64,000 nucleotides of DNA, from contig NZ_JASJEV010000005.1 of NCBI RefSeq assembly GCF_030067675.1, positions 79,089 through 143,088 on the forward strand, given 5' to 3'. This stretch comes from Chelatococcus albus. GTDB taxonomy: Bacteria; Pseudomonadota; Alphaproteobacteria; Rhizobiales; Beijerinckiaceae. The position numbers and the translations under genes are program-made. The notes under the pieces were generated by a model. It did no database searches, was not told the origin of the DNA, and saw only the letters and a program-made list of their open reading frames with translations. This document shows, piece after piece, positions 25,185-34,000 of the stretch (position 1 is its first letter; each line of letters begins with the position of its first letter).

Positions 25185-26045
25185 ATGCACGGCAAGCCCT
25201 CGACCCGGCGGGACTATGTGCGGCGGATGGCGAGCGTGGCGCGCTACATCGCCGAACATCTCGACGAGGAACTCGCCCTTGAGCGCCTCGCCGGCGTCGC
25301 CTGCTTCTCCCCCTACCACTTCCACCGCATCTACAGGGCGATGCTGGGTGAGACGGCAGCCGAGACGGTGCGACGCCTGAGGCTGCACCGGGCCGCAATG
25401 GCCCTCTTGGGCGGCGCCGAGCCGATCAAGCTCGTCGCCAAGCGCGCCGGCTACGGCTCGACGGCGGCCTTCAGCCGCAGTTTCACTGCGAACTACGGCC
25501 TGCCGCCCCTGGCCTTCCGCCAGCGCGGCCTTGCACTCGGTCCTTCCTCGCGCAGATCCGAAAGGGAGACGACCATCATGTTCGACGTCACGATTGAGAA
25601 CCTGCCGTCGCTGCGCCTCGCCGCGATCCGCCACACCGGCCCCTACATGGAGATCGGCAAGACGTTCGATCGCATCTGCGACTGGGCGCAGACGCGCGGC
25701 CTCATGGGTGCCGATACCCTCTCGGTGGGGGTCTTCTACGACGACCCGGCCTCGGTACAGGCCGGCGCGCTGCGCTCGGATGCCGGCGTGACCGTACCCG
25801 AGTCGGTGCGGGGAGACGGCGATGTCGGCATCGTCACCCTCGCGGCGGGGCGCCACGCGGTGCTGCGCTACAAGGGCCCCTACCATGAACTGCATAGCGC
25901 CTACGACTGGCTCTATTGTGAGTGGCTGCCCGCAAGCGGCGAGGAACCGGCCGACCGGCCGTCTTATGAGATCTATCGCAATTCCCCGCAGGAAGTGCCA
26001 CCGCCCGACCTGATCACCGACATCTGCCTGCCGCTCGCGCGGTAA
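25185..26045 (+). CDS. AraC-family regulator with GyrI-like effector domain
   Basis: 286 residues. Residues 8-115 form an AraC/XylS double helix-turn-helix (VARYIAEHLDEELALERLAG, FSPYHFHRIYRAMLGE, VAKRAGYGSTAAFSRSFTAN YG). From about residue 130 follows a GyrI/BmrR-type ligand domain (VTIENLPSLRLAAIRHTGPY, VGIVTLAAGRHAVLRYKGPY, YEIYRNSP), which binds small hydrophobic or cationic drugs. It is the Rob/SoxS-like layout. A GGAGGG precedes the ATG. The next gene repeats only the effector domain. Confidence 0.9.
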   Translation: MHGKPSTRRDYVRRMASVARYIAEHLDEELALERLAGVACFSPYHFHRIYRAMLGETAAETVRRLRLHRAAMALLGGAEPIKLVAKRAGYGSTAAFSRSFTANYGLPPLAFRQRGLALGPSSRRSERETTIMFDVTIENLPSLRLAAIRHTGPYMEIGKTFDRICDWAQTRGLMGADTLSVGVFYDDPASVQAGALRSDAGVTVPESVRGDGDVGIVTLAAGRHAVLRYKGPYHELHSAYDWLYCEWLPASGEEPADRPSYEIYRNSPQEVPPPDLITDICLPLAR

Positions 26046-26131
26046 GTGGGACGCTTGCTTCGCATATAGGTATTTCGATACGCTGCACAGGCGGCCCATC
26101 GCGGCCGCCTTCCTTGCCCCGGAGAGCGACC

Positions 26132-26593
26132 ATGACCCCGCTCGTGATCTTGAACATGCCCCCGCTGCGCCTCGCGGTGATCCGACACGTCGGGTCCTAT
26201 GCGGAGGTGGGTCCGGCCTTCGACCGCATCCTCGCCTGGGCGACGGGCCGCGGCATGGCGCACCCGACCGCAGTGGGCGTCTATTATGACAATCCGGCGG
26301 AGGTCCCCGTCGCGGCGCTACGCGCCGATGCCGGCGTCGTCGTCCCGGCCGAGATGACGGGCGTTGACGAGGTGGGCATCGTGACGCTCGCCGCCGGGCG
26401 CTATGCGCGGATGAGCCACCGCGGCCCCTACACGCAACTCGGCCAGGCCTATGAATGGTTCTATCGCGACTGGCTGCCGGCAAGCGGCGAGTCGCTCGCC
26501 TGCGGCCCGGCCTACGAGATCTATCGCAACTCGCCGCGCGAAGTGCCGCAGCAGGAACTGCTCACCGATATCCACATGCCGCTCGCCGGCTGA
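26132..26593 (+). CDS. Stand-alone GyrI-like small-molecule-binding protein
   Basis: 153 residues, equivalent to the C-terminal domain of the preceding AraC-type protein. Shared stretches include LRLAVIRHVGSY, VGIVTLAAGR, DWLPASGE and YEIYRNSPREVP...TDIHMPLA, so it probably arose by partial duplication. GyrI-like single-domain proteins bind or hydrolyse cyclic toxic compounds. It has its own GGAGAG site and lies 86 nt downstream of its parent gene. Confidence 0.85.
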   Translation: MTPLVILNMPPLRLAVIRHVGSYAEVGPAFDRILAWATGRGMAHPTAVGVYYDNPAEVPVAALRADAGVVVPAEMTGVDEVGIVTLAAGRYARMSHRGPYTQLGQAYEWFYRDWLPASGESLACGPAYEIYRNSPREVPQQELLTDIHMPLAG

Positions 26594-26627
26594 GGCCACG
26601 CAGCGGCTGGCACGCCACCCGTGCCCT

Positions 26628-26948
26628 TCATCCCTGCCGGGCCGGCGTATGCACGACGAGGCCGTCGAGATCCGACCTGACGCGGATCTGGCAGGACAGC
26701 CGCGAGTTCGGACGCACGTCGAAGGCGAAGTCGAGCATATCCTCCTCCATCGCCTCCGGCTCGCCGACAGCCTCGCGCCACTCCTCCTCCACATAGACGT
26801 GGCAGGTGGCGCAGGCGCAGGCCCCGCCGCACTCGGCGTCGATGCCGGGAACGGCGTTGCGCACGGCCGTCTCCATCACGGTCGCGCCGACCTCGGCCTC
26901 GACCGTGCGGGCCGTGCCTTCCGCGTCGACGAAGGTGATCTTGGGCAT
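26628..26948 (-). CDS. Adrenodoxin-type [2Fe-2S] ferredoxin
   Basis: 106 residues. The cluster ligands follow C-x5-C-x2-C (Cys40, Cys46, Cys49) with the fourth at Cys86 (RLSCQIRV), and an extra Cys44 sits inside the loop. [19 protein letters not shown] and the EDMLDF region are typical of adrenodoxin/Fdx ferredoxins that donate electrons to P450s, oxygenases or iron-sulfur assembly. No isc genes or P450 are adjacent, so the partner is not evident. Confidence 0.92.
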   Translation of the reverse strand: MPKITFVDAEGTARTVEAEVGATVMETAVRNAVPGIDAECGGACACATCHVYVEEEWREAVGEPEAMEEDMLDFAFDVRPNSRLSCQIRVRSDLDGLVVHTPARQG

Positions 26949-27046
26949 GAGGGACTCCGCAGCACCTTTCCGGCGGCCTGTTTAGGCCCTTTTCAAGCCG
27001 ACGTCAGCGGCTCTTGCGGCACGCCTGTCCCACCCCTCCACAGGGT

Positions 27047-27442
27047 TCAGGGCGCCGCCGGGCCGGCGGGCTCGGCGAGAATCACGGCGATCACCACCTC
27101 CACTTCCTCGAGCGCCTCGACGAGCGCATCGAGAATCCGAGGGAGCATCGAGCCGGCCTGGACCTCGTCGAGCGCCGATTCGGCCGCCTCTGCCGCCGCC
27201 GCCACACGCCCGGCGCCGATCGCCCGCGCCGCTCCCTTCAATGTATGCATCGCATCCCGACGCTGCTTGGTGTTGTCCGTCGTTCGGACCGCAGCGAGAT
27301 GAAGGCGCGCCTGGTCGCGGAAGAGAACCAGCAGCTCGCGCGCCAGATCCTCGTCGCCGAGGGTCTGGGCGGCAAGGAAGGCGCGATCGAGGACCGCCGG
27401 ATCGAGGCCGGGCTCCCGCCCGGTATGTGCGCTCGTCGCCAT
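27047..27442 (-). CDS. Hpt-domain histidine phosphotransfer protein
   Basis: 131 residues. The helix bundle carries the phosphorylatable histidine in AMHTLKGAARAIGAGRVAAA, the Hpt signature. No kinase or response regulator is adjacent, so it is a stand-alone phosphotransfer protein. It is divergent from the large GPR-like gene; whether it takes part in the same cell-pole or cell-cycle circuit is unknown. Start 27442 is the first ATG at normal Hpt length; the upstream frame is uncharacteristic. Confidence 0.85.
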   Translation of the reverse strand: MATSAHTGREPGLDPAVLDRAFLAAQTLGDEDLARELLVLFRDQARLHLAAVRTTDNTKQRRDAMHTLKGAARAIGAGRVAAAAEAAESALDEVQAGSMLPRILDALVEALEEVEVVIAVILAEPAGPAAP

Positions 27443-27765
27443 TGTACGCCTGTCGCCTTGCCGCCCTATCCCGCCCTCGCCGACAAGGCAGCCCGCAGAA
27501 AGGCGTTGATAAGTACGCGCCCCGTGCGGGGCCGGAAGGCCACAGCCTAATGGTGAACAAGGCGTTAACGAAATTCTCAATCCATGCGACCGTCGGGTTT
27601 CCAACCCTAGGGGCCACGACTAAACTCCGCTTGGTAAACGGTGGGCAGGTCCGTCCCGGCCGGCGGCCCCGATAGGGGCAGGGCCGGAGGGCGGTGGCGT
27701 TTCGGGGGCTGAGGCCGCCCGCGAAACGGCGGCGTGCCGTGCGTGGCGTGAGTGAGGCGGCAATC
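27443..27765. other. Divergent regulatory region, Hpt gene / GPR-like gene
   Basis: No gene is supported. A CtrA-like site is at 27554-27569. Downstream of it the sequence from 27585 to 27640 (AATCCATGCG...CGACTAAACTCC) may contain the promoter, and 27640-27765 is GC-rich leader with a GAGG motif before the ATG. Confidence 0.5.
27554..27569 (+). promoter_or_regulatory. CtrA-like binding site
   Basis: TGAACAAGGCGTTAAC matches TTAA-N7-TTAAC with one mismatch (TGAA in the first half) and exactly 7 spacer bases. It sits between the divergent Hpt and GPR-like genes. CtrA is the master cell-cycle regulator of alphaproteobacteria. Confidence 0.4.
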
Positions 27766-30700
27766 ATGTCCAAGGACAATAAGCTCAAGGATCCGACGGA
27801 AGCGGCGCTGTCGGCCATCGAGCAGGCGTTGAATCTGGGAATTGCGGACCACAAGGCGGCAACGGCGCGCAAACTGCCCGAGCCGAAGCCCTCCCCTCTC
27901 CCGTCCGAACACCTTCGCCTCCCCGATATCGACGACGGCGACCTCTTCGCCGATGTGGCGCACGGCGGCAGTGCCGCCCCCGCGCCCGGCACACCCCGTC
28001 CCACCTTGCACGACGAAGCCCTGCGCCCGGCGGTCATTGCCCCGGATCCCTCGCGCGTCGCAAACGACGACCGCCAGTCCGTCGGCGCCCTGCTGCAGGC
28101 CTTGCAGGCGCGCCCCTCCTCCCGCGCCTATTGGCTCGCGGCCCTCGCCTCGATCGCATGGCTCGGCGCGGCGGGCGCCTTCTTCTATGCCCGCTACGGC
28201 GTCGGTCATGCCGGCGTCGAGGGCACCATGGGCATGCTCGCCGCTTCCGACTGGGGCATGATCGGCCTCACGCTCGCCGGCCCCGTGCTTTTCTTCTTCG
28301 TCCTCGCCGCGCTCTACACCCGTGCGCAGGAGATGCGCCTCGTCGCCCGCGCCATGACGGGCGTCGCCGTCCGCCTCGCGCAACCCGAGACGATCTCCTC
28401 CGAGTCGGTCGTTTCCCTGTCCCAGGCGGTGCGCCGCGAGGTCGCCGCCATGGGCGACGGCGTGGAACGGGCGCTCGCCCGCGCCGGCGAGCTCGAGACG
28501 CTCGTGCGCAGCGAGATCGCGACCCTCGAACGCGCCTATGGCGACAACGAGATCCGCATCCGCGGCCTCATCGACGAACTCGTCGCCCAGCGCGAGGCGA
28601 TCGTCGCCAATGCGGAGCGGGTGCGCAGCTCCATCTCCGGCGCGCACGAAAACCTGGCTCAGGAGCTCGAATCGGCGAGCCGCACCATCGCCGAGGCCGT
28701 CTCCGCCGCGGGCACGCGCGTCACCGAGGCACTCGGCTCGAAGGGCGAGCAGATCACCATCGCGCTCGGCAAGGCGGGCGATCGGATGATCGACGAGATC
28801 TCCGCGCGCAGCGGTGACCTCGTGGAGCGCCTGCAGGCGACGAGCGAGGGCGTCAACGCCCGGCTGGCCGATGCCAGCGGCGCCGTGACCTCCGCCCTCG
28901 ACGGCAAGGCCCGGGAGATCAGCGAGGCCATCGAGCGCACCGGCCATGTGCTGCGCAGCGGCCTCAGCGAAGGTGCCGCCGAGGTTACCCGCACGCTCGC
29001 CGAGACGGGTGCCGGCGTTGCCGAATCGATCGCGCAGCGCGCCATGGAGGTCAACGACACGCTCAAGGCGACGGGCGAGCAGCTCGCCCTGTCGGTCGGC
29101 CAGCGCGGCGCCGAGGTCAGCCAGCGCATCGCGGAGACCGGCCGGGAGATCGCCGAGACCATCGCCTCGCGCGGCGACGGTCTCGCGGCACGCCTCGCCG
29201 AGACGGGCGACCGCATCCACGAGACCATCACGGTCCATGGCCGTTCGCTCGAGGAAGCGCTCGCCGACACCGGCACGCGCGTCGCCTCGCTCCTCGAAGA
29301 GCGCACGGCCGAGGCGCGCTCCACGCTCTCCGAGGGCACGCGGGCGCTCGAGGAGACTTTGTCGGGCACGGGCACGCGCATTGCCTCGCTCCTCGAGGAG
29401 CGCATGGCGGAAGCCCGGTCGACGCTGGCCCATGGCACCCAGGCGCTGGAGGAAGCCCTCTCCGGCACGGGCACGCGCATCATCTCGCTGCTTGAAGAAC
29501 GCACCGCCACGGCACGCAATGCGCTCGACGAGGGTGTCCGCTCGATGGAGGAGGCCATCTCCTCAACGGGCTCGCGCGTCACCGCCGTGCTCGAGGACCA
29601 GACGGCGAGCGCCCGCATTGCACTCGCCGAGGGCGCCCGCGCGCTGGAGGATACGCTGAGCACGACGGGTGAGCGCATCACCTCGCTCATCGACTCTCGC
29701 GCCGCCAACGCCCGCGCCCTGTTCGACGAGAACGTGAGGACGCTGGAGGAGGCGCTGACCGCCGCCGGGGAACGCATGGCGGGCCTCGTCGAGGAGCGCA
29801 CCCAGTCGGCCCGTTCGGCGCTGGAGGACGGTGCTCGCCTTCTGGAGACGGGCCTCTCCATCACCGGCACGCGCATTGCGACCCTCCTCGACGAGCGCAC
29901 CGCGAGCGCGCGCGTCGCCTTCGAGGAGAGCGCCCAGACCCTCGCCCGGGAGCTGGCCGGCCGCGCGGCGGACATGCGCGAGGTCATGGCCTCGCACGCC
30001 GGCGAGGTGCAGACCCTGCTCGCCGGCACTGGCAAGGAGGTGGTGCTCGCCATCGCCACACAGGGCTCGCGGATCAACGAGGCCCTGTCGCGCAACGCCC
30101 ATTCCCTGGCCGAGACCATCGAAAACCGGGGGCGCGAGCTCGATTCCGTGCTCGCCGCCCGCCATTCGGCCTTCGAAGCCGCCATCGAGACGCGCGGCCG
30201 CGCCCTCGACGAGGCACTCGGCGCCAAGCTCACGGCCCTCGAGGAGATCGTCGACACGCGTGGCCGCCTGCTGAACGAGAGCCTCGGCAACCGCCTCGCC
30301 GCCTTCGAGAAGACGGTCGAAACGCGCGGCCGCCTGCTCGACGAGACGCTCGGCGCCAAGCTCGCCGCCTTCGAGAAGACCGTGGAGACGGGCGGCGACA
30401 AGCTGGAGACGACGCTCTACGCTCGTCTCGCCGCCTTCGAGGACACGGTCGAGAGCCGCACCCGCTCGCTCGACCACACGCTCTCGGCACGGCTCGGCGA
30501 ATTCCAGGACGCCATCGAGCTGCGCGGGCGCGACCTCGACGCCACGCTCGGCAACCGCCTCGCCATGCTTGAGGAGAGCATCGAGACCCGCGGGCAACGG
30601 CTCGACGCGACCCTTGCCGAACGCCTCGCCGCCTTCGAGGAGACCGTGGGCTCGAAGGGCCGCGCTCTGGCGGAGAAGATCGCCGCCGACGCCACGGCCT

Positions 30701-33192
30701 TCACGGCCCTGGTCGGCGCCCGCCTCGGCGACGTTGAGGGCCTCCTGACCACCCAGGGCCAGGTGCTCGCCGACAAGGTGGCGGAACGTGCGCGCGAGGC
30801 CGCCTCCACCATGGAGGCGCAGATCGCCGCCTTCGAGGAACGCTCGACGGCCAAGAGTGCCGAGATCGCCGGCTCGCTCGAGGGCCTCCTCGGCCGCATC
30901 GACAGCAACCTCGGCACGCGCGCCGCCGCCCTCAACGACGCGCTCGTTGCCCGCACCGGCGAGATCGCGCGCGTGCTGGCGGAGGGCGGACGCGAGGTCA
31001 CTCAGGTGCTGGCGGCCAAGGCCGACGAGATCGGCAGCGTCGTCGCCGCCAAGAGCGAAGAACTGACCGAGACCCTCTCCGCCAAGGCCGAGGAGATCAA
31101 CCGCACGCTCGGCGGGCGCGCCCTCGACATCGCCAATACGCTCGATCTGCGGGTCGCTCGATTCGAGGAGCGTGTCGTCGATCGTCTCGACGGCCTCAGC
31201 GTCACGCTCGACGAGCGCGGCCGTGCCCTGGCCGACACCTTCGCCACGCGCGCCGAGACGCTCGACGCCTCCCTCGGTGCCCGCGCGAGCGAACTCGCCG
31301 CGCTGTTCGACGAGAAGGGGGCGGACGTCGTCGCCTCGATCGCCGAGCGCGGCGAGGCGGTGGCGCGCGAGGTGTCGTCGGTGGGCGACGCCGTGGTGCG
31401 CACGCTCGAGGCGCGCGGCACCTCCGTCGTCGAGGCCCTGCGTGACCGCAGCGAGGAACTGACCGCCCTGTTCACACGGTCGAGCGAAGCCCTGCGCGAG
31501 GCTATCGACGCCGGCACCAGCCAGTCCATCACGTCGCTGGTCGCCACGAACGAGCGCCTGAAGGGTGAGCTCTCGGGCGTGCTCGACCGCTTGGGCGAGG
31601 CCAACAGGCTCCTGCAGCAGATCACCGCGAGCGCGAGCTCCAATCTCGCCTACGTCGAGGACGGCCTGTCGACGCGCGTGCGTGAGCTCGAGAACGTCCT
31701 GACGGCCGTCTCGGAGGAGACCGGAAAGGCGTCGGCCGAAGTCGCGACCCAGGTCGAGGCCCTCAAGGCAATCTCCGAAGGCACGCTGAGGGAAGCGGCC
31801 GACGTCGCCGAGAAGCTCGACCTGCAGGGCCGCACCGTCGCCGAGGTGACACGCCACCACGTGCAGGCCATCACGGACGCGGCCAAGACCCTCGAAGCGG
31901 TCGAGACCCGCGTCGGCTACTCGCTCGCCCAGCGCAAGGAGGCGCTCGAGAACCTGCTCGCACTCATCGGCGAGCGCACGGGCGACATGCAGTCGATCAC
32001 GACCTCGTTCAACTCGCTCGTCGAGGAATCGCTCAAGAGCGCCGAGCTCAAGGCGCGCCAGATCGGCACGCTTCTCGCCGACAGCGCTCAGTCCAGCACG
32101 GCGGCCATCGGCGAGCAGTTCGACCTGATCCGCTCGGCGACGGGCAAGGAACGCGAGCGCACCGCCGCAGCCCTGCGGCAGGCCTACGAGCAGGTCGTCA
32201 GCGAAATGGGGCAGGCCCTCACGGAGGCCACCGAACGCTTCCGGGCGACCACCGGCGAGCTGCGCGGCATGACGGCGGAGATCCAGCGCGAGCTGGAGGC
32301 GACGCGCGCCGAACTGCGCAAGGGCGTCGTGGAACTGCCGCGCGAGACGCAGGAGAGCGCGTCCGCCATGCGGCGCGTGGTGGCCGACCAGATCAAGGCG
32401 CTCAACGAGCTCACCGAGATCGTCACGCGCTCGGGCCGCAATTACGACGTGGCGGCTGAAGCGCCCGCGCCGCGCCGCGCGGAAACGGCCGGCACCCGTG
32501 CTGTCGCGGCGACCACCGCGAGCTTCCGCGCTCCCGAGGCGGTGAGCGCGCCGACACCCGCACCGGCAGCGCCGGCGGCCACCGCGGCTCCGGCCGCCCC
32601 GGCCGAGGCCCGCCAGCGCCCGCCTGCTCCGCCGCGCGCCGAGACGGCGCAGCCGGCCAAGCCTGCCGCCCCGGTCCAGCCGACGGCGACCCCCGTGGCC
32701 CCGGCCGCCGGCGGTGGGCAGCGCGGCTGGCTGTCGGATCTCCTGGTGCGCGCCTCGCGGGACGAGCAGCCGGCTCAGCCGGTGCCTGTCGAGCCCAAGG
32801 GGGGCGCGGCGGCAGCGCCCGCGCGCGGCGGCGAGCGCCCGGCGCTCCACACGCTCGAACTCCTCGATTCGATCTCGGTCGACATCGCCCGCATGATCGA
32901 CCACGACGCCGCCGTTGAACTGTGGGACCGCTACAAGCGCGGCGAGCGCAATGTCTTCACCCGCCGGCTCTACACGCTGCAGGGCCAGCAGACATTCGAG
33001 GAAATCCGCCGCAAGTACCGCCGCGACGACGAGTTCCGCGATACGGTCGACCGCTATATCGACGAGTTCGAGCGGCTCTTGGCCGAGGTCTCGCGCCAGG
33101 ATCGCGACTCGATGATGGCGAAGACCTACCTGACCTCGGAGACAGGCAAGGTCTACACCATGCTCGCTCATGCCACCGGCCGCTTCGACTGA
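27766..33192 (+). CDS. Giant repeat-rich membrane-anchored protein, growth-pole-ring (GPR) like
   Basis: 1808 residues. Order: a polar N-terminus (1-120), two membrane segments (about 121-145 and 166-185), then more than 1300 residues of continuous charged helix without a globular fold. Residues 496-726 are seven 33-residue repeats (EETLSGTGTRIASLLEERMA type), and 786-961 are eight 22-residue repeats (ETRGRLLDETLGAKLAAFEK type), both multiples of 11 as in apolipoprotein helices. A Pro/Ala linker (about 1564-1690) leads to a C-terminal domain of about 115 residues (LELLDSISVDIARMIDHDAA, QQTFEEIRRKYRRDDEFRDT). Agrobacterium GPR, which organises polar growth, is a protein of this kind and size; assignment is by architecture and partial recall of the family. 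Annotated elsewhere as kinesin- or apolipoprotein-like. Confidence 0.72.
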   Translation: MSKDNKLKDPTEAALSAIEQALNLGIADHKAATARKLPEPKPSPLPSEHLRLPDIDDGDLFADVAHGGSAAPAPGTPRPTLHDEALRPAVIAPDPSRVANDDRQSVGALLQALQARPSSRAYWLAALASIAWLGAAGAFFYARYGVGHAGVEGTMGMLAASDWGMIGLTLAGPVLFFFVLAALYTRAQEMRLVARAMTGVAVRLAQPETISSESVVSLSQAVRREVAAMGDGVERALARAGELETLVRSEIATLERAYGDNEIRIRGLIDELVAQREAIVANAERVRSSISGAHENLAQELESASRTIAEAVSAAGTRVTEALGSKGEQITIALGKAGDRMIDEISARSGDLVERLQATSEGVNARLADASGAVTSALDGKAREISEAIERTGHVLRSGLSEGAAEVTRTLAETGAGVAESIAQRAMEVNDTLKATGEQLALSVGQRGAEVSQRIAETGREIAETIASRGDGLAARLAETGDRIHETITVHGRSLEEALADTGTRVASLLEERTAEARSTLSEGTRALEETLSGTGTRIASLLEERMAEARSTLAHGTQALEEALSGTGTRIISLLEERTATARNALDEGVRSMEEAISSTGSRVTAVLEDQTASARIALAEGARALEDTLSTTGERITSLIDSRAANARALFDENVRTLEEALTAAGERMAGLVEERTQSARSALEDGARLLETGLSITGTRIATLLDERTASARVAFEESAQTLARELAGRAADMREVMASHAGEVQTLLAGTGKEVVLAIATQGSRINEALSRNAHSLAETIENRGRELDSVLAARHSAFEAAIETRGRALDEALGAKLTALEEIVDTRGRLLNESLGNRLAAFEKTVETRGRLLDETLGAKLAAFEKTVETGGDKLETTLYARLAAFEDTVESRTRSLDHTLSARLGEFQDAIELRGRDLDATLGNRLAMLEESIETRGQRLDATLAERLAAFEETVGSKGRALAEKIAADATAFTALVGARLGDVEGLLTTQGQVLADKVAERAREAASTMEAQIAAFEERSTAKSAEIAGSLEGLLGRIDSNLGTRAAALNDALVARTGEIARVLAEGGREVTQVLAAKADEIGSVVAAKSEELTETLSAKAEEINRTLGGRALDIANTLDLRVARFEERVVDRLDGLSVTLDERGRALADTFATRAETLDASLGARASELAALFDEKGADVVASIAERGEAVAREVSSVGDAVVRTLEARGTSVVEALRDRSEELTALFTRSSEALREAIDAGTSQSITSLVATNERLKGELSGVLDRLGEANRLLQQITASASSNLAYVEDGLSTRVRELENVLTAVSEETGKASAEVATQVEALKAISEGTLREAADVAEKLDLQGRTVAEVTRHHVQAITDAAKTLEAVETRVGYSLAQRKEALENLLALIGERTGDMQSITTSFNSLVEESLKSAELKARQIGTLLADSAQSSTAAIGEQFDLIRSATGKERERTAAALRQAYEQVVSEMGQALTEATERFRATTGELRGMTAEIQRELEATRAELRKGVVELPRETQESASAMRRVVADQIKALNELTEIVTRSGRNYDVAAEAPAPRRAETAGTRAVAATTASFRAPEAVSAPTPAPAAPAATAAPAAPAEARQRPPAPPRAETAQPAKPAAPVQPTATPVAPAAGGGQRGWLSDLLVRASRDEQPAQPVPVEPKGGAAAAPARGGERPALHTLELLDSISVDIARMIDHDAAVELWDRYKRGERNVFTRRLYTLQGQQTFEEIRRKYRRDDEFRDTVDRYIDEFERLLAEVSRQDRDSMMAKTYLTSETGKVYTMLAHATGRFD
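29251..29943 (+). repeat. Tandem 99-bp coding repeat, 7 copies
   Basis: Seven successive 99-bp units encode 33-residue segments beginning E-E/D-x-L/I and containing TGTRI-x-SLLEER-T-x-x-AR. Copies 1 and 2 (from 29251 and 29350) are most alike. All units keep the frame exactly, with no partial unit. Confidence 0.85.
30121..30648 (+). repeat. Tandem 66-bp coding repeat, 8 copies
   Basis: Eight successive 66-bp units encode 22-residue segments of the form E-T-R-G-R-x-L-D-x-x-L-x-x-R/K-L-A-A-F-E-x-x-V. The units from 30253 and 30319 are nearly identical. A ninth degenerate unit follows at 30649. Confidence 0.88.
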
Positions 33193-33229
33193 GCGCCCGG
33201 CCCGGCCTCGGGGCTCGGGCGTCGGAAAT

Positions 33230-33275
33230 CCAAAGGAAGAAGGGCGCGGCCTTGGCCGCGCCCTTCTTCCTTTGG
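33230..33275. terminator. Bidirectional terminator, 22-bp perfect stem
   Basis: Bases 33230-33251 are exactly complementary to 33254-33275, leaving a 2-nt centre. The stem starts CCAAAGGAAGAAGGG, giving a T-rich exit (CTTCTTCCTTTGG) on either strand. It lies between the convergent GPR-like gene and the Mla operon and should stop both transcripts. Confidence 0.85.
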
Positions 33276-33337
33276 AGGCTGTGATCCTTGGAGGTGGGCG
33301 CGAACTTCCGTCGTTGCGTCCCGCTCCCGCAGGGTCC

Positions 33338-34000
33338 TTACGAGTTGCCAGCCCCGGGGACCCGGCTCGGCATCCAGCGCACGATCTGCACGAGCACCGA
33401 GGAGAGCGCCTCGTCGAGGGCGCGGGCCGCCTCCGGCCCGTCGATATGTGCGACCGGAGCACGCGCGACAAAGATCCGGGCGGATGCGACACGCCCGGTC
33501 GTGGCACCGATCAGCCTGGCGGTGATCTCCACCACCGCCTCACCTGTGCCGCTCTCGACCTCGAAGCGGCGGATTTCGGTGCCGAGGGTGTAGTCGGCGA
33601 TGACACCGTCGCCGGGCCGCCCCACCCGGCCGAGACGACTGCCGTTCTCGAAGGCCTGGATGAGGCGCGTCTGCACGAGCTTCGGCAGGCGGTCGGCCCA
33701 CTGCGCCCCGCTGAGATACGACACCTCGCCGGACGAGCTCTTGACGATGATTCTCTCGCTGTCGAACACCTGCACGGTCAGGGGCTCGGACACGGCGAGC
33801 TGGCCGCCGCCGAGCGCGGCCGCGCGTCCGAAATCGCGCGGAGCACTGAGGTCGAAGGTCGGCGGAGCAGGCGCCGAACAGGCACCGATTGCGAGCATGG
33901 CCGACAGGAGCGCAACAGCGCTGGCTCGACCGGTGAAATGCCGAACGGTCAAGACGTCACCCCGATGGAAGAGAAGGAATGCGGGGACGGGACGCGACAT
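33338..34000 (-). CDS. ABC-type transport auxiliary lipoprotein (PqiC/DUF330-like)
   Basis: 220 residues. A signal sequence leads to the lipobox AIGAC, so the mature protein is lipid-anchored, probably in the outer membrane facing the periplasm. The domain (FDLSAPRDFG, RIIVKSSSGEVSYLSGAQWA DRLPKLVQTRLIQAFE) is the ABC-type auxiliary lipoprotein fold (PqiC family) that partners MCE proteins. The ATG overlaps the mlaD-like stop as TGATG, indicating translational coupling. It stands in the place often taken by a soluble MlaC. Confidence 0.85.
   Translation of the reverse strand: MSRPVPAFLLFHRGDVLTVRHFTGRASAVALLSAMLAIGACSAPAPPTFDLSAPRDFGRAAALGGGQLAVSEPLTVQVFDSERIIVKSSSGEVSYLSGAQWADRLPKLVQTRLIQAFENGSRLGRVGRPGDGVIADYTLGTEIRRFEVESGTGEAVVEITARLIGATTGRVASARIFVARAPVAHIDGPEAARALDEALSSVLVQIVRWMPSRVPGAGNS

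Noticed and set aside
29251-30648. CRISPR-like array
   Set aside because: The repeats are contiguous, keep the reading frame, have no spacers, and lie within a long coding sequence.
29563-33507. A 1314-residue open frame on the minus strand opposite the GPR-like gene
   Set aside because: It is a shadow of the repeat-rich plus-strand gene. Its repeats mirror the sense repeats and the composition (Arg, Gly, Leu) is that of antisense high-GC DNA.
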